DNA from: Paraburkholderia tropica
Lineage (GTDB): Bacteria > Pseudomonadota > Gammaproteobacteria > Burkholderiales > Burkholderiaceae
Direction: 5' to 3'
NCBI RefSeq assembly: GCF_900109265.1
Contig: NZ_FNZM01000016.1
Span: 62,001 to 126,000, forward strand
DNA: 64,000 nucleotides
Part shown: one piece after another, positions 44,738 through 53,796 of the stretch
Layout: every line of letters begins with the position of its first letter
Position numbering within the stretch: the stretch's first letter is position 1
Notes under the pieces: generated by a model
What the model saw: the letters and a program-made list of their open reading frames with translations, nothing else
Database searches by the model: none
What the model was told of the DNA's origin: nothing
Translations under genes and position numbers: made by a program

Positions 44738-45643
44738 ATGCTGAAAATCTCGGATTTTGATCTTCGCCAACTGCGCGTGTTCAAGGCCGTCGCCGATTGC
44801 GGAGGGTTCTCCGCAGCGGAAGCGTCGTTAAACATGACGCTCTCGGCGATCAGCCTTCAGATGGCCGAATTAGAGGGCCGGGTTGGCCTGAGGTTGTGCG
44901 AGCGTGGCCGAGGCGGATTCCGGCTGACTGACGCTGGCCGCAGACTCTATGATTCCGTCGAGAAGCTCATCGCTTCGGTGGAGGATTTCCATGTGGATAT
45001 CGGCGCCATTCACGGCCGGATTAGCGGCCGGCTGTCGATCGGCACAGTCGATAACACGATCAGCAATCCTGGTGGCCGGCTGGCTGCGGCACTTCGCGCA
45101 GTCAGAGAGCGTGACAGCGACCTCAGTATTACGCTGGAGATCGGGTCGGCAAGTCAGATCGAGGATGCCGTGCAAAGCGGGCGGCTGGATGTCGGGATCG
45201 GACCGTTTAGAGGCGCTGTGGCGAGCTTGTCGTATGAGCACCTCTACACGGAATCGCTCCAGTTGTATTGCGGCCGGGGCCATGCGTTCTTCGATGGCCC
45301 ACCGTCCACGTTCGATCCCTCCGCAGTGACGGGAATCGACTATGTCACGCGCGGCTACTTTCGCGAACTGAAGGAGCTGCCCGAGCTGGAGAACTTTCGG
45401 CTAGCCGCTGTCGCCAACAACATGGAGGGCGTCGCGATGCTGGTGCTCTCCGGCAAGCTGGTTGGCTTTCTGCCGCGGCACTACGCGGCTTACTGGATCG
45501 AGCGTGATTTGATGCGGGTGTTGTTCGAGCAGTCACTGGAACACCGCGTTGAATTCAATGTGATCAGCCGACGCGACCAGAAAGTGACTGAGCGCCTGCG
45601 GCTGTTTCTGCGTGCTTTGCGTGAACCTGGCGCGCGGAACTGA
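44738..45643 (+). CDS. LysR family transcriptional regulator
   Basis: A 301-residue LysR regulator: HTH DLRQLRVFKAVADCGGFSAAEASLNMTLSAISLQMAELEGRVG (about 7-49) and effector domain from about residue 88 (GRLSIGTVDNTISNPGG). The ATG at 44738 gives the typical length; one at 44726 would add four residues. Divergent from the ureohydrolase operon with a 222-base gap, so it is its probable regulator. Confidence 0.88.
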   Translation: MLKISDFDLRQLRVFKAVADCGGFSAAEASLNMTLSAISLQMAELEGRVGLRLCERGRGGFRLTDAGRRLYDSVEKLIASVEDFHVDIGAIHGRISGRLSIGTVDNTISNPGGRLAAALRAVRERDSDLSITLEIGSASQIEDAVQSGRLDVGIGPFRGAVASLSYEHLYTESLQLYCGRGHAFFDGPPSTFDPSAVTGIDYVTRGYFRELKELPELENFRLAAVANNMEGVAMLVLSGKLVGFLPRHYAAYWIERDLMRVLFEQSLEHRVEFNVISRRDQKVTERLRLFLRALREPGARN

Positions 45644-46111
45644 CACTCGTACTGTTGGCAAAGGGTAGCGCCCTTGCGGGACGAGGGCGAGATTCGTGCG
45701 CTCACGGCAACCCTGACGCCCACGCTATTCACCGCGTCGCCCATCAAGCCGTGGCAGGATAGTACGGATGTAGCGGGCGTGGATCCGGAGAATGGACTCA
45801 CGCTCGCCGCGCATATCGACCGTTGGCTCGGCCGGCATCGCTCATGCTCCCGGCAGAATCGAGCCGATTTTGTAATCAACGGTAATAGTCAGTGGGAGAC
45901 GAAGCCCCTCGCGAGAACTCAGTTCCTTGACGCTCGGGGCACGCTTCACGTAGGGTGAAAGACGAATTTCACTTCGCGCATCGGTCGAAGTTACCGTTCA
46001 AAGTTTCAGCTTCGAAACGCCGATAACCCGGTAAACGCCCGGAACTCGCCGATGGCCCCTTCGCAATCAATCAGCATGCGCGCCGATCAAGCATCTTTGT
46101 AAGGTGAAATC
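45644..46111. other. Intergenic region, no gene seen
   Basis: About 470 bases. A weak dyad GCAAAGGG / CCCTTGC lies at 45658-45677 just past the LysR stop. Open frames on both strands (for example 45674-45958 plus) have no recognisable family and no convincing start. The 3' part carries AAGGTG before the TTG start of the GGDEF gene. Confidence 0.5.
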
Positions 46112-47410
46112 TTGTCTGACCGTTTCAAAGAACAGCACCCAGCCATGGACACCCATGCCCCATGCGTCGCCCTGATCGGACTCGACGACAGCAGGCATCT
46201 CGTCGTCACCGCGTGCAATGACCGGTTCTTCGAGCTGTTGGGCGGAACGGCAGTCGATACGCAAATTTTTCCGATCCGTTTTGACGCACTGGTTGCGGAT
46301 TCCACACAGCGCGAGTTGCGCGAGAAATTGCTCGCATGTTTCTCAGCCGGCTCGCCTGCTCGGCCCGAGCACACCCACGACGTTCGCAACGGCGGCTCGT
46401 GGTGGCGCCTTTCACTCAAACCGATCAAACGTCAAAACGGCGACGCATGCGCAGATGAGGTGCTCGTGACCGGGTTCGACATGGTCGCGCAAAGCCAGCC
46501 GGCTCAAGCGCCGGAAGCCGATGCATCGCGTTATCGCGCGCTGGTCGACCTCGCCTATGACGCGATCGTGACCATGGACGAGCAGCACAACATCACATTG
46601 TTCAATCGTGCAGCGGAGAATCTCTTTGGTTATTCGTCGGCCGAGATACTCGGCCAGCCCATCGTGACCCTGTTGCCCGAGCGATTCCGCGCCGGCCATC
46701 CGCACAAGGTGAAGCAGTTCGCGGACGCCTATCAGCCGACGCTTCGGCAGGCAACTCCGCCGCGTATGGACGAAACCAACAGTGTGTACGGACAGCATCG
46801 CGACGGCTCGATCGTGCCGGTTGAAATTGCGGTCTCCAAGATCAGCTTTAATGGCGGCGTCGAATTCATGGCGGTCGTTCGCGACATTACCGATCGCGCG
46901 AGACTAATGGAACTGCTCAAGAAGCAGGCCGTCACCGATGCGCTCACAGGTTTGCCGAATCGCCGGGCGTTTCTGGAGTTCGTACAAAAATTGTTCGGGA
47001 CCGCCGATCTGTTTTCGGTGTTCATCCTCGACATTGACTTCTTCAAGAAGATCAATGACCAGTATGGCCACGACGTTGGCGATGAAGTGTTGCGCGCGCT
47101 CGCGAAGATCGGCGAATCGATCACGACACGGCCGTGCCTGTTTGCTCGCTGGGGCGGTGAGGAGTTCGTCGCTGCGCTGCCGGGCGCCGATGTCGGTCTT
47201 GCGCAGAGCATCGCGAACACACTGCGGCAGCGCATCGAACGGCGGGACTTCGAGCACGTGTGGCGCGTAAAGCCGGTTGCATTCACCGTGAGTATCGGTG
47301 TGGTCACGCGTGAAGCCGACGAGATCGATGTCGACACGTTGATGAGGCGCGCAGACCAGGCGCTTTATCGGGCCAAGAAGTCTGGCCGCAATCGTGTCGA
47401 GACTGGATAG
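46112..47410 (+). CDS. PAS domain-containing diguanylate cyclase (GGDEF)
   Basis: A 432-residue cytoplasmic signalling protein without transmembrane helices. Residues 1 to about 125 form a degenerate N-terminal PAS-like sensor, about 140-265 a PAS domain (YDAIVTMDEQHNITLFNRAAENLFGYSSAEILGQP), and about 270-432 a GGDEF domain with intact active-site GGEEF (about 349-353) and DALTGLPNRRAF. The position of the RxxD product-inhibition site reads TRPC, so feedback inhibition by c-di-GMP is probably absent. It should make c-di-GMP from two GTP. The start is a TTG at 46112 with AAGGTG; the next ATG (46145) has no SD. Confidence 0.88.
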   Translation: MSDRFKEQHPAMDTHAPCVALIGLDDSRHLVVTACNDRFFELLGGTAVDTQIFPIRFDALVADSTQRELREKLLACFSAGSPARPEHTHDVRNGGSWWRLSLKPIKRQNGDACADEVLVTGFDMVAQSQPAQAPEADASRYRALVDLAYDAIVTMDEQHNITLFNRAAENLFGYSSAEILGQPIVTLLPERFRAGHPHKVKQFADAYQPTLRQATPPRMDETNSVYGQHRDGSIVPVEIAVSKISFNGGVEFMAVVRDITDRARLMELLKKQAVTDALTGLPNRRAFLEFVQKLFGTADLFSVFILDIDFFKKINDQYGHDVGDEVLRALAKIGESITTRPCLFARWGGEEFVAALPGADVGLAQSIANTLRQRIERRDFEHVWRVKPVAFTVSIGVVTREADEIDVDTLMRRADQALYRAKKSGRNRVETG

Positions 47411-47484
47411 GTTTTCCGTTTGACGAGACAGCAGCGCGTGTCGACCCGATATCGTGCGCTGCCGCGTGATGTGCAACGGATCGA

Positions 47485-48666
47485 TCAGAAACGGTGCCGC
47501 AATCCCAGCGCGGTGACGAGCTGGTTTGCGCCGGATGCGCGCGAGAAGTTTGAAATCTGCGCACCCTGAATACCCGTTCCTGCCAATTGATTGGCGCGCT
47601 GATAAATGGCTTCCGCGTAAACGTCCGTGCGGGGCGTCAGGAAGTAGGTGTTGACGATGCCGACCTGATGCCACTTCGGATAACGCACGCCCGTCGCCGT
47701 AGCGAAACGGCCAAGCGTAAACGTATAGCCTGCCGAAATGTCCCACCGCGGATTCACCGCGTAGCGCACGTTGATTTCGACGTTGTCGAAGCGCACGTCT
47801 TCGCCGGGTAGTTTGATGGCGGTATCGGCCACGTTGTTGATCGACGTAGCCTTGTCGAGGCGCGTCTCACTGAATATGAGTCCGACGGCGGTCTGATTGA
47901 CGTGATAAAGGCCGCCTGCGGCCCAGGTGCGCTGCCGCTGCGCATTGAACGGCGCGCCGGCCGGTTCGGCGCCATTCGTGTTGGCCGTCGCGAGATTCGA
48001 TGCGTTATTGAACTGGAGGTAGCCAGCCCCGAGGTCCAGGTTGTTGGACTGATAGCCCGCGCCGAAACTGTATGCGCGGTTATCCGCAAAGCCGCCTGCC
48101 TCATTCGAAAAACCATATAGCGCGCCGAGCTTCACGCCGCCCAGCAGCACAGGGCTTGTGTATTTCACGGAGTTATTCGTGCGCGTGTAGTTGTCGAGGT
48201 TGTCGTTGTCGAAAACGTGGGCGAAAGCTGTGCCGCCGTATCGTGTTCCTCCTAGCGCAAACGGTTCGACAAACTGAACGACCTCGTCGAACTGACGACC
48301 GAAGGTGAGCGTGCCTGTCGACTGCGAAGCAAGTCCCATCCACGACTGAAAACCAAACAGTCGGCCCTGCTGCGCGGCCGAGCCGTTCATGACGCTGAAC
48401 CCGTTAGTCAGCGTAAAGATCGCGCTGAGATCGTTGCTGATCTGTTCATTGCCGGAGAGCGCCCAGCGGCTGATGTTGATGTCCCCGTTCTTTGCCTGCC
48501 ACGCGCTTTGATGACCATTGGCATTGCCTGCGTCGCTGACGTAGGCAATGCCCGCGTCCACCGATCCCGACAGATGCACCGAGCTTTGCGCATGCAACAC
48601 CGGGCTGACAAAAGCAAGCAGAACGCTGGTCGCCCGGATGTCCATCCTGATCTTTCTTCTATTCAT
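47485..48666 (-). CDS. Gram-negative porin (OmpC-like trimeric porin)
   Basis: Outer-membrane porin of about 393 residues: signal peptide ending VLHAQ, then SSVHLSGSVDAGIAYVSDAG, typical of beta-proteobacterial porins ('SSVTLYGxxDxG'), RWALSGNEQISNDLSAIFTLTNGF, GRLFGFQSWMGL, and a C-terminal GLRHRF ending in Phe, the outer-membrane sorting signal. Start is uncertain: ATG 48666 gives a positively charged n-region, ATG 48645 has a better SD-like AGAAAG. Single gene, convergent with the GGDEF gene. Confidence 0.9.
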   Translation of the reverse strand: MNRRKIRMDIRATSVLLAFVSPVLHAQSSVHLSGSVDAGIAYVSDAGNANGHQSAWQAKNGDINISRWALSGNEQISNDLSAIFTLTNGFSVMNGSAAQQGRLFGFQSWMGLASQSTGTLTFGRQFDEVVQFVEPFALGGTRYGGTAFAHVFDNDNLDNYTRTNNSVKYTSPVLLGGVKLGALYGFSNEAGGFADNRAYSFGAGYQSNNLDLGAGYLQFNNASNLATANTNGAEPAGAPFNAQRQRTWAAGGLYHVNQTAVGLIFSETRLDKATSINNVADTAIKLPGEDVRFDNVEINVRYAVNPRWDISAGYTFTLGRFATATGVRYPKWHQVGIVNTYFLTPRTDVYAEAIYQRANQLAGTGIQGAQISNFSRASGANQLVTALGLRHRF

Positions 48667-49221
48667 AGAATCATATTTGTATTTGCGAGTTGTCTCTGTG
48701 TATTCCGATATAACTTTCGGGAATTTATTAATATGATTATCCATTTTATGGATCTGCCTTCCTCTTTTAAAAGGCTATTGCGGGCTGGCGTTTGAACTGG
48801 CTGCGGGTGTGGCTGCCGTCGTGGACTGGTATGAGAATTGAACCCGTCTCGGCTCGCGGCGCGACGGGTGATCGATATAATCGATGCAGGAACCGAAGCC
48901 GATAAAGTCGGCTTTCAGGAACAGACTGTTATGAATTGCTCAACATTGAGTTGAGTGCCGAACGCAGGACAGCGCCCGAGTCATTGGATGAATCGGCATG
49001 TCCAAATGCGTTTTTATTGGTTGATTTTTCTGTTCGGCGAGGTGCGTGCGCGCGAATGAATCGACCCGAGGCGGAACTTCGCGAGATAAGGCGGGATCTC
49101 GATGACGTTTCCATCACGCAATCTGAATCCAGCTCTATGCGAGCGCGTCAATCTCCGTGAAGCATCCCGGCAGATCGTAAATGGGTTCGACCAGACCGGC
49201 GGCACCGGTAATCTCGCTCCG
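48667..49221. other. Intergenic region, no gene seen
   Basis: About 555 bases between the porin start and the ferredoxin reductase end, both on the minus strand. The first 100 bases are AT-rich and should hold the porin promoter. Short overlapping frames on both strands around 48929-49160 have no family resemblance. I see no strong repeat or RNA gene. Confidence 0.5.
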
Positions 49222-50376
49222 TTACGCGCCGAGCGTCGTCAGTCGGCGTAGTTTGGGAATCGGGATGCGATAGTCGAGCGCAACGGCGGTCCACGGGCCA
49301 TTCGAGTGTCGCCAGCGAAACACGCCCTGTTCTGCCGTCCCTTCCGCGATCTCCGGCTCGCCCGCGACCGGCGTCGGCCCGATGGCCTTGAGGGAGACAC
49401 CGAACGCCTCCGTCCAGAAGTACTGCTGGAAGGCCAGTTCCGGCGCATCCGGTCTGAGCAGCGCGGCGGCGGCCACCTTTGCCTGATCGATGGCGCTTGT
49501 CCACAGCGGCACACGCGCGACGCGCCCCGCGTGCGGAAACGCGGCGACATCGCCCGCGGCCGCGATATTCGGACGAACGAGGCCGCGCGTGTCCACTACG
49601 AGCGCGCCGCCGGTGAGCAGTCCGCTCGTGGTCAGCCATTCGACATTCGGAACGTCGCCGATGGCCGAAACAATCACCTCCGCCTCGATGACTGTGCCGT
49701 CGCCGAGGGTGACGACGGACGACCCGTCACGCGTCACGACTTCCGCGCAGCCCGTCGTCATGATGGCGAGGCCCTGCGCGAGCGCCGCATGATGGAGCCG
49801 CGCGGCGAGCCACGCGCCGAGTTGGGAAGCGAGCGGCATGCCTTGCGAAACGAGTGTGGTCGCGCATCCCGCCGCCACCGCGCCGGATGCGATCTCCATG
49901 CCGAGCGGACCACCGCCCACGACCACGACCGAAGGTCTCGACGCGAGCCGCGCACGCAGCGCCAGCGCGTCGGCGAGCGTGCGAACGGTGTATCCCTCGC
50001 CGGGATCGCTAGGATTGCCGCGAACGAGGCGTCTGGCGCGCGTGCCGGTGGCGATCACCAGCGCGTCATACGGCACCGCGTCGCCATCCGCGAGCCGCAC
50101 GCATTGCCTGGCCACATCGACACCGACGGCAGCCATGCCGCGCCGCTCGGTCGCGCCGTGGGTCGCCTCCGGCAGCAGGTGCGAGGTGAGGTCATCGCCG
50201 TCGCGCAACAAGGCCTTGGACAAGGCAGGGCGGCTGTAAGGCGCGACCGGTTCGTCCCCGATGATCGTGATGGAGCCGTCGAATCCTTCGGCGCGCAGCG
50301 TGTCGCACGCGGTCAAGCCCGCGATGCCGTTGCCCACCACCACGATGCGTCGCGGGGTATCCGAAAGCGTGTTCAT
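49222..50376 (-). CDS. FAD-dependent ferredoxin reductase (P450 system)
   Basis: A 384-residue pyridine nucleotide-disulfide-fold reductase: FAD site VVVGNGIAGLTACDTLR (GxGxxG about 14-19), PYSRPALSK (about 46-54), ATGTRARRL, NAD site VVVGGGPLGMEIASGA (about 152-167) and the FAD closing motif AAGDVAAFPH (about 271-280). It passes electrons from NAD(P)H to the adjacent ferredoxin. The start overlaps the ferredoxin stop (TGATG). Last gene of the P450 - ferredoxin - reductase unit. Confidence 0.92.
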   Translation of the reverse strand: MNTLSDTPRRIVVVGNGIAGLTACDTLRAEGFDGSITIIGDEPVAPYSRPALSKALLRDGDDLTSHLLPEATHGATERRGMAAVGVDVARQCVRLADGDAVPYDALVIATGTRARRLVRGNPSDPGEGYTVRTLADALALRARLASRPSVVVVGGGPLGMEIASGAVAAGCATTLVSQGMPLASQLGAWLAARLHHAALAQGLAIMTTGCAEVVTRDGSSVVTLGDGTVIEAEVIVSAIGDVPNVEWLTTSGLLTGGALVVDTRGLVRPNIAAAGDVAAFPHAGRVARVPLWTSAIDQAKVAAAALLRPDAPELAFQQYFWTEAFGVSLKAIGPTPVAGEPEIAEGTAEQGVFRWRHSNGPWTAVALDYRIPIPKLRRLTTLGA

Positions 50377-50582
50377 CAGGGCGCCTCGTCCTCGATGAGC
50401 CTGAGCGCGGCCACCGGGCAGACACGCGCCGCGGCTTGCGCCGCCGCGAGGTTCGCCGCGCTGATCTCGTTCACGTCGATGGCGGCATAGCCCTCATCGT
50501 CGATATGAAGCAGTTGCGCGGCCACTTCTTCGCACAGGCCATGACCTTCGCAACGCGGGCGATCCAGTATCAGCTTGATCAT
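50376..50582 (-). CDS. 3Fe-4S ferredoxin of the P450 system
   Basis: A 68-residue ferredoxin with CEGHGLC (about 11-17) and VCPVAAL (about 55-61). The Cys-x2-His-x2-Cys pattern with a later CP gives three cluster Cys ligands plus a His at the fourth position, as in P450-linked 3Fe-4S ferredoxins. It shuttles electrons from the downstream reductase to the upstream P450. Its ATG overlaps the P450 stop (ATGA). Confidence 0.9.
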   Translation of the reverse strand: MIKLILDRPRCEGHGLCEEVAAQLLHIDDEGYAAIDVNEISAANLAAAQAAARVCPVAALRLIEDEAP

Positions 50583-51751
50583 GCGACCTCCAGCCCGATG
50601 ACAGGAACGGTGTCGAAGGACACGGTGACATTGCTCGGCGCGCGGGCCACCTCGCCGATGCGGAACGACTTGATCTGCGTAGCCAGCGCCTCGATGATCG
50701 CCGCGCCCTCCATGCGCGCAAGACCCTGACCGGCGCAACCGTGCGGGCCATAGCCGAAGGAGAGATGGTCGATCGGGTTGCGCGTCACGTCGAAGATGTC
50801 GGGGTTCGCGTAATGACGCGGATCGCGGTTGCCGGCGCCCAGCATGACCGCAATGCGCGAGCCGCCCGGGATCGTCACACCGCCGACTTCCACGTCCTGC
50901 GTCGTCACGCGGCTCCAGACATGGACGGGCGAGTAGTAGCGCAGCACTTCGTTGAACGCCGACGGAACGAGCGAGAGATCGGCTCGCACCTTGGCGAACG
51001 CTTCGGGAAAACGCCCGAACAGCGCGACGGTGTTGCCGATCGCGGCAAGCGTCGTGTCGAGCCCGGCGCCGAGATACTGGTGGATGATGTGACGCGCGGC
51101 GCCGGCGGGAATCATCCCGTTGTTCTCCGCCTCGAAGACGCCCCAGCCGACCGAGCCAGGGGTGAGGGCGTCCTGGGTGATCTGCGAGCAGTAGCCGTAA
51201 AGCTCGCCCGCGATGGGGAAGTTCTCCACCGTGCGCTGGTTCATCGGCCCGATGACTTCCATCGCGGCCTGTCCCCAGCGCAGCATGTTCGCCCTGGCCT
51301 CGCCCTGAAAGCCGACGAGGTCGGCGACAACGCCGATCGGAAAGCGCCGGGCGATTTCGTCGATCGCGTCGAAGGACGGCTGCTTGACGAGGCGGGCCAC
51401 CAGCGCCTGCGCATTCGCCTTGATCTGCTCGCCCAGTCCGCGCAGAGCCCGCGGCGTGAGGTTTTCGGAAAGCGCGGCGCGCAATTGGGTATGGGTCGGC
51501 GGGTCGGAGGCCAGCGACGTGCCCTGCAAGGCCTGGTTCACACCGTCGTTAAAGCCGACGCCCTGAGCGGACGAGAATCGCGCCGGGTCCGCAAGCGCGT
51601 CCTTGATGACATCGTAGCCAGTCAAGGCGTAGAGATTCGAGTGCGTGAGATAGACGACGTCGCCGAGTTCGCGCAATGCGCGGTATGTCGGGTAAGGATC
51701 GACGAGCACATCGGCGGCCCAAAGGTCGATACCGGATGAACGGGGTGTCAC
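50579..51751 (-). CDS. Cytochrome P450
   Basis: Soluble bacterial P450 of about 390 residues. I-helix LGAGLDTTLAA (oxygen-activation Thr), K-helix ExxR in FNEVLRYYSP, and heme loop FGYGPHGCAGQGLAR with the axial Cys near the C-terminus. It should hydroxylate or demethylate a small organic substrate with electrons from the coupled ferredoxin. The GTG at 51751 has AGGAG at ideal distance; the ATG at 51766 contains that SD and would add five residues. A 15-bp palindrome just upstream and a TetR gene point to substrate induction. Confidence 0.9.
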   Translation of the reverse strand: MTPRSSGIDLWAADVLVDPYPTYRALRELGDVVYLTHSNLYALTGYDVIKDALADPARFSSAQGVGFNDGVNQALQGTSLASDPPTHTQLRAALSENLTPRALRGLGEQIKANAQALVARLVKQPSFDAIDEIARRFPIGVVADLVGFQGEARANMLRWGQAAMEVIGPMNQRTVENFPIAGELYGYCSQITQDALTPGSVGWGVFEAENNGMIPAGAARHIIHQYLGAGLDTTLAAIGNTVALFGRFPEAFAKVRADLSLVPSAFNEVLRYYSPVHVWSRVTTQDVEVGGVTIPGGSRIAVMLGAGNRDPRHYANPDIFDVTRNPIDHLSFGYGPHGCAGQGLARMEGAAIIEALATQIKSFRIGEVARAPSNVTVSFDTVPVIGLEVA

Positions 51752-51798
51752 AGGCCAGCTCCTCATTGTGGATGGATGGCCTGTATTCTTAGTTTCGC

Positions 51799-51813
51799 TT
51801 TACATCATGTAAA
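51799..51813. promoter_or_regulatory. Palindromic operator candidate upstream of the P450 operon
   Basis: Perfect inverted repeat TTTACAT-c-ATGTAAA in the gap between the P450 start and the tetR-type gene, 33 bases upstream of the ATG at 51766. Size and symmetry fit a TetR-family dimer. Confidence 0.6.
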
Positions 51814-51845
51814 CCCAATGGATACCATGACAGGGTAATCCCGGA

Positions 51846-52469
51846 TCAGGTCGCGCCCAGCATCTTCCACCACAGTTCGGCCAGGACATCGAGCGCCGGT
51901 TCGGACGTCAGATCCAGCTCGCCGCGCATCCATGAGAGCGCGGTCTGCTCCAACGCGACATAGGCCAGTTCACCGCGAAAATGTCGCGTGCCCGGCTCGT
52001 AGCGGTTGGCGGCATCAAGGCCTTCCCGGATGTCTGCCACCACTTCCTCGATCCAGCCGCGCATCAGTGCGCGCATTTCGGCATCGACCGCCGCGGCCTC
52101 GGTGACGGCCAGAAGATAAGGCTTGATCAACGGCCAGCGCGCGGCCTGCGCGCGCAGCCAGTCGTCCAGCTTTTCGTGCGAGCCTTCGCGCACGGCCGCG
52201 ACCAGCGAACTGGCGGTGGAACTGCGGCCTGGTTCGTCGCGCCGCTCAAGGATGGTGTCGAGCTCGTGAATCACCGCGCGCATCAATTCGCGGCGCGACT
52301 CGAAGTGAGAGTAGAACGTGACACGCGTGGTGTTCGCGGCGGCGGCAATGTCGTCGACGGTGGTCGCCACGTAGCCGCGCGAAACAAACAATTCGAGCGC
52401 GCTTGAAAGGATGCGCTGTCGAGTCGCTTCCTTCTGAATTTGCCGCTGGTTTTTGGGTTGTGTGGTCAT
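51846..52469 (-). CDS. TetR family transcriptional regulator
   Basis: A 207-residue TetR regulator: HTH EATRQRILSSALELFVSRGYVATTVDDIAAAANTTRVTFYSHFESRREL (about 14-61) and a helical ligand domain. The ATG at 52469 is used; a GTG at 52478 would add MAA. It lies directly upstream of the P450 operon on the same strand and is the obvious regulator of it, possibly through the palindrome in the gap. Confidence 0.9.
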   Translation of the reverse strand: MTTQPKNQRQIQKEATRQRILSSALELFVSRGYVATTVDDIAAAANTTRVTFYSHFESRRELMRAVIHELDTILERRDEPGRSSTASSLVAAVREGSHEKLDDWLRAQAARWPLIKPYLLAVTEAAAVDAEMRALMRGWIEEVVADIREGLDAANRYEPGTRHFRGELAYVALEQTALSWMRGELDLTSEPALDVLAELWWKMLGAT

Positions 52470-52949
52470 GGCGGCCACGATAACACTATCATCGGCGCCA
52501 TCGGGCTTCTTCCGGAATTGTGCGCGTCAGCAGCGCGGCGTCCCGAGGGCGGTTAGCGCTGCGGCCTGCTACGGCGGCGACCATAGGGTCGTTCTCGGCT
52601 GCAACCCTGGCGAATGGCGCCCCCGCCGGGCAGTTGCAGGGGCGCCCTGCGATTCGCGCGATGTCGGCGAGATTGACCCTGACCCCTGCGTGCTGCTGAG
52701 CACGGCTTCGAGCGCTCGCGCCTCCATCGACGAACGCTGGACTCGCGCGTGCTGCGTGTGTTGCGCGATTCCGGAGCCTCCGACGATCGTATCGCCCCGA
52801 CGGCAACAGCACGCCGGTCATCCCTTGCGTAATGCTCAGGGAACCTGAATATTGTGGGCGGAAGATAAAGGCGAAGAACCCGATTGAAGCGAATCAGTTT
52901 GTCGCGCGGGACTGGTCATGTGCTGCGCTCAGCCAGAGCAGCGTCACCC
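52470..52949. other. Intergenic region, no supported gene
   Basis: About 480 bases. A plus-strand frame (about 52468-52848) has GC-rich third positions and a Cys-rich translation but would start on top of the tetR start codon, and I recognise no family; a minus-strand frame (52489-52821) is equally unconvincing. The block could be an eroded gene. Confidence 0.4.
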
Positions 52950-53591
52950 TCATGGATCGTCGTCGGGCACGAGCTTGTAGGCAATCGCATAACGGATAAC
53001 ATCGATATCGTTGCGAAGTTCCATCTTCCTGATGATGTTTGCGCGATGAGTGCTGACGGTTTTCTGACTGATATCCATGGTGGTCGCTATTTCGACTCCG
53101 GATTGCCCGCACGCAATGCGTTGAAAAATGCGCATTTCAGTCGCTGTTAGCCTCTCGTGGGGAAGTCCACGCGATGTTGCGGCATCGACTTGCGTTTCAA
53201 TACGACCTGAAAGGTTGATATATACCCCACCGCCAGCAATTTTCCGCAGCGCCGCGATCAGTTCATGTGCCGGACTGTTCTTCGTCACGAAACCTGAAGC
53301 CCCCGCTGCGAGGCATTCGCGGGCAACACCAGGGTCTGAGTATTTCGTCACCACCAGGACTTTCGGAGATTGGACTGAGCGTCGAATTTCGCGGATCAGA
53401 TGTTCGCCGCGCAAGCCGCTCATTGCTAGACCAAGAGTCAGTATGTCTGGAGAGGCGTGTGTGACCAGACGAAGCGTCCCGTCGCCGTCCGATGCCTCGC
53501 CGACAATGTCGAAACCGCCTGCCAATTCCAGCGCGCTTCGGATTCCTACGCGGATGATCGCGTGTTCGTCAGCTATGCCAACCCTGATCAT
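52950..53591 (-). CDS. NarL/FixJ-family response regulator lacking the phospho-acceptor Asp
   Basis: A 213-residue protein with an N-terminal receiver domain (about 1-120) and a C-terminal LuxR-type HTH (about 148-205: LTATEMRIFQRIACGQSGVEIATTMDISQKTVSTHRANIIRKM). The acidic pair (ADEH, Asp8/Glu9) and the conserved Lys (VTKNSP) are present, but the usual Asp of the 'LDLxMPG' motif reads Gly54 (LTLGLAMSG). Phosphorylation in the normal way is therefore unlikely. No kinase gene is adjacent. ATG 53591 has GGAG 7 bases upstream. It opens the stress/low-oxygen region. Confidence 0.9.
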   Translation of the reverse strand: MIRVGIADEHAIIRVGIRSALELAGGFDIVGEASDGDGTLRLVTHASPDILTLGLAMSGLRGEHLIREIRRSVQSPKVLVVTKYSDPGVARECLAAGASGFVTKNSPAHELIAALRKIAGGGVYINLSGRIETQVDAATSRGLPHERLTATEMRIFQRIACGQSGVEIATTMDISQKTVSTHRANIIRKMELRNDIDVIRYAIAYKLVPDDDP

Positions 53592-53796
53592 GACGCGCTC
53601 CATGGTTCCGCGACTATGCGGGTAGATTCAGACTGTATCGCCAGAAGATGGGCGAGGCAACCAGGTCCGATACAGAGGGGATTCTGTATACTTTTTGGCC
53701 GGCGTGCATTTCGTGAAACAGTTGTTGCGCTATGCAATTGAAAGGCACAGACTCGGGCAAACCCTTCCAGTCGAAGGTGAATAGTATGGGGGGGAT

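Noticed and set aside
45674..45958. 94-codon plus-strand ORF between LysR and GGDEF genes
   Set aside because: No SD, no family resemblance, and an equally open frame on the other strand.
52468..52848. Plus-strand ORF of about 126 codons, Cys-rich
   Set aside because: It would start on the tetR start codon, has no SD and no recognisable family.
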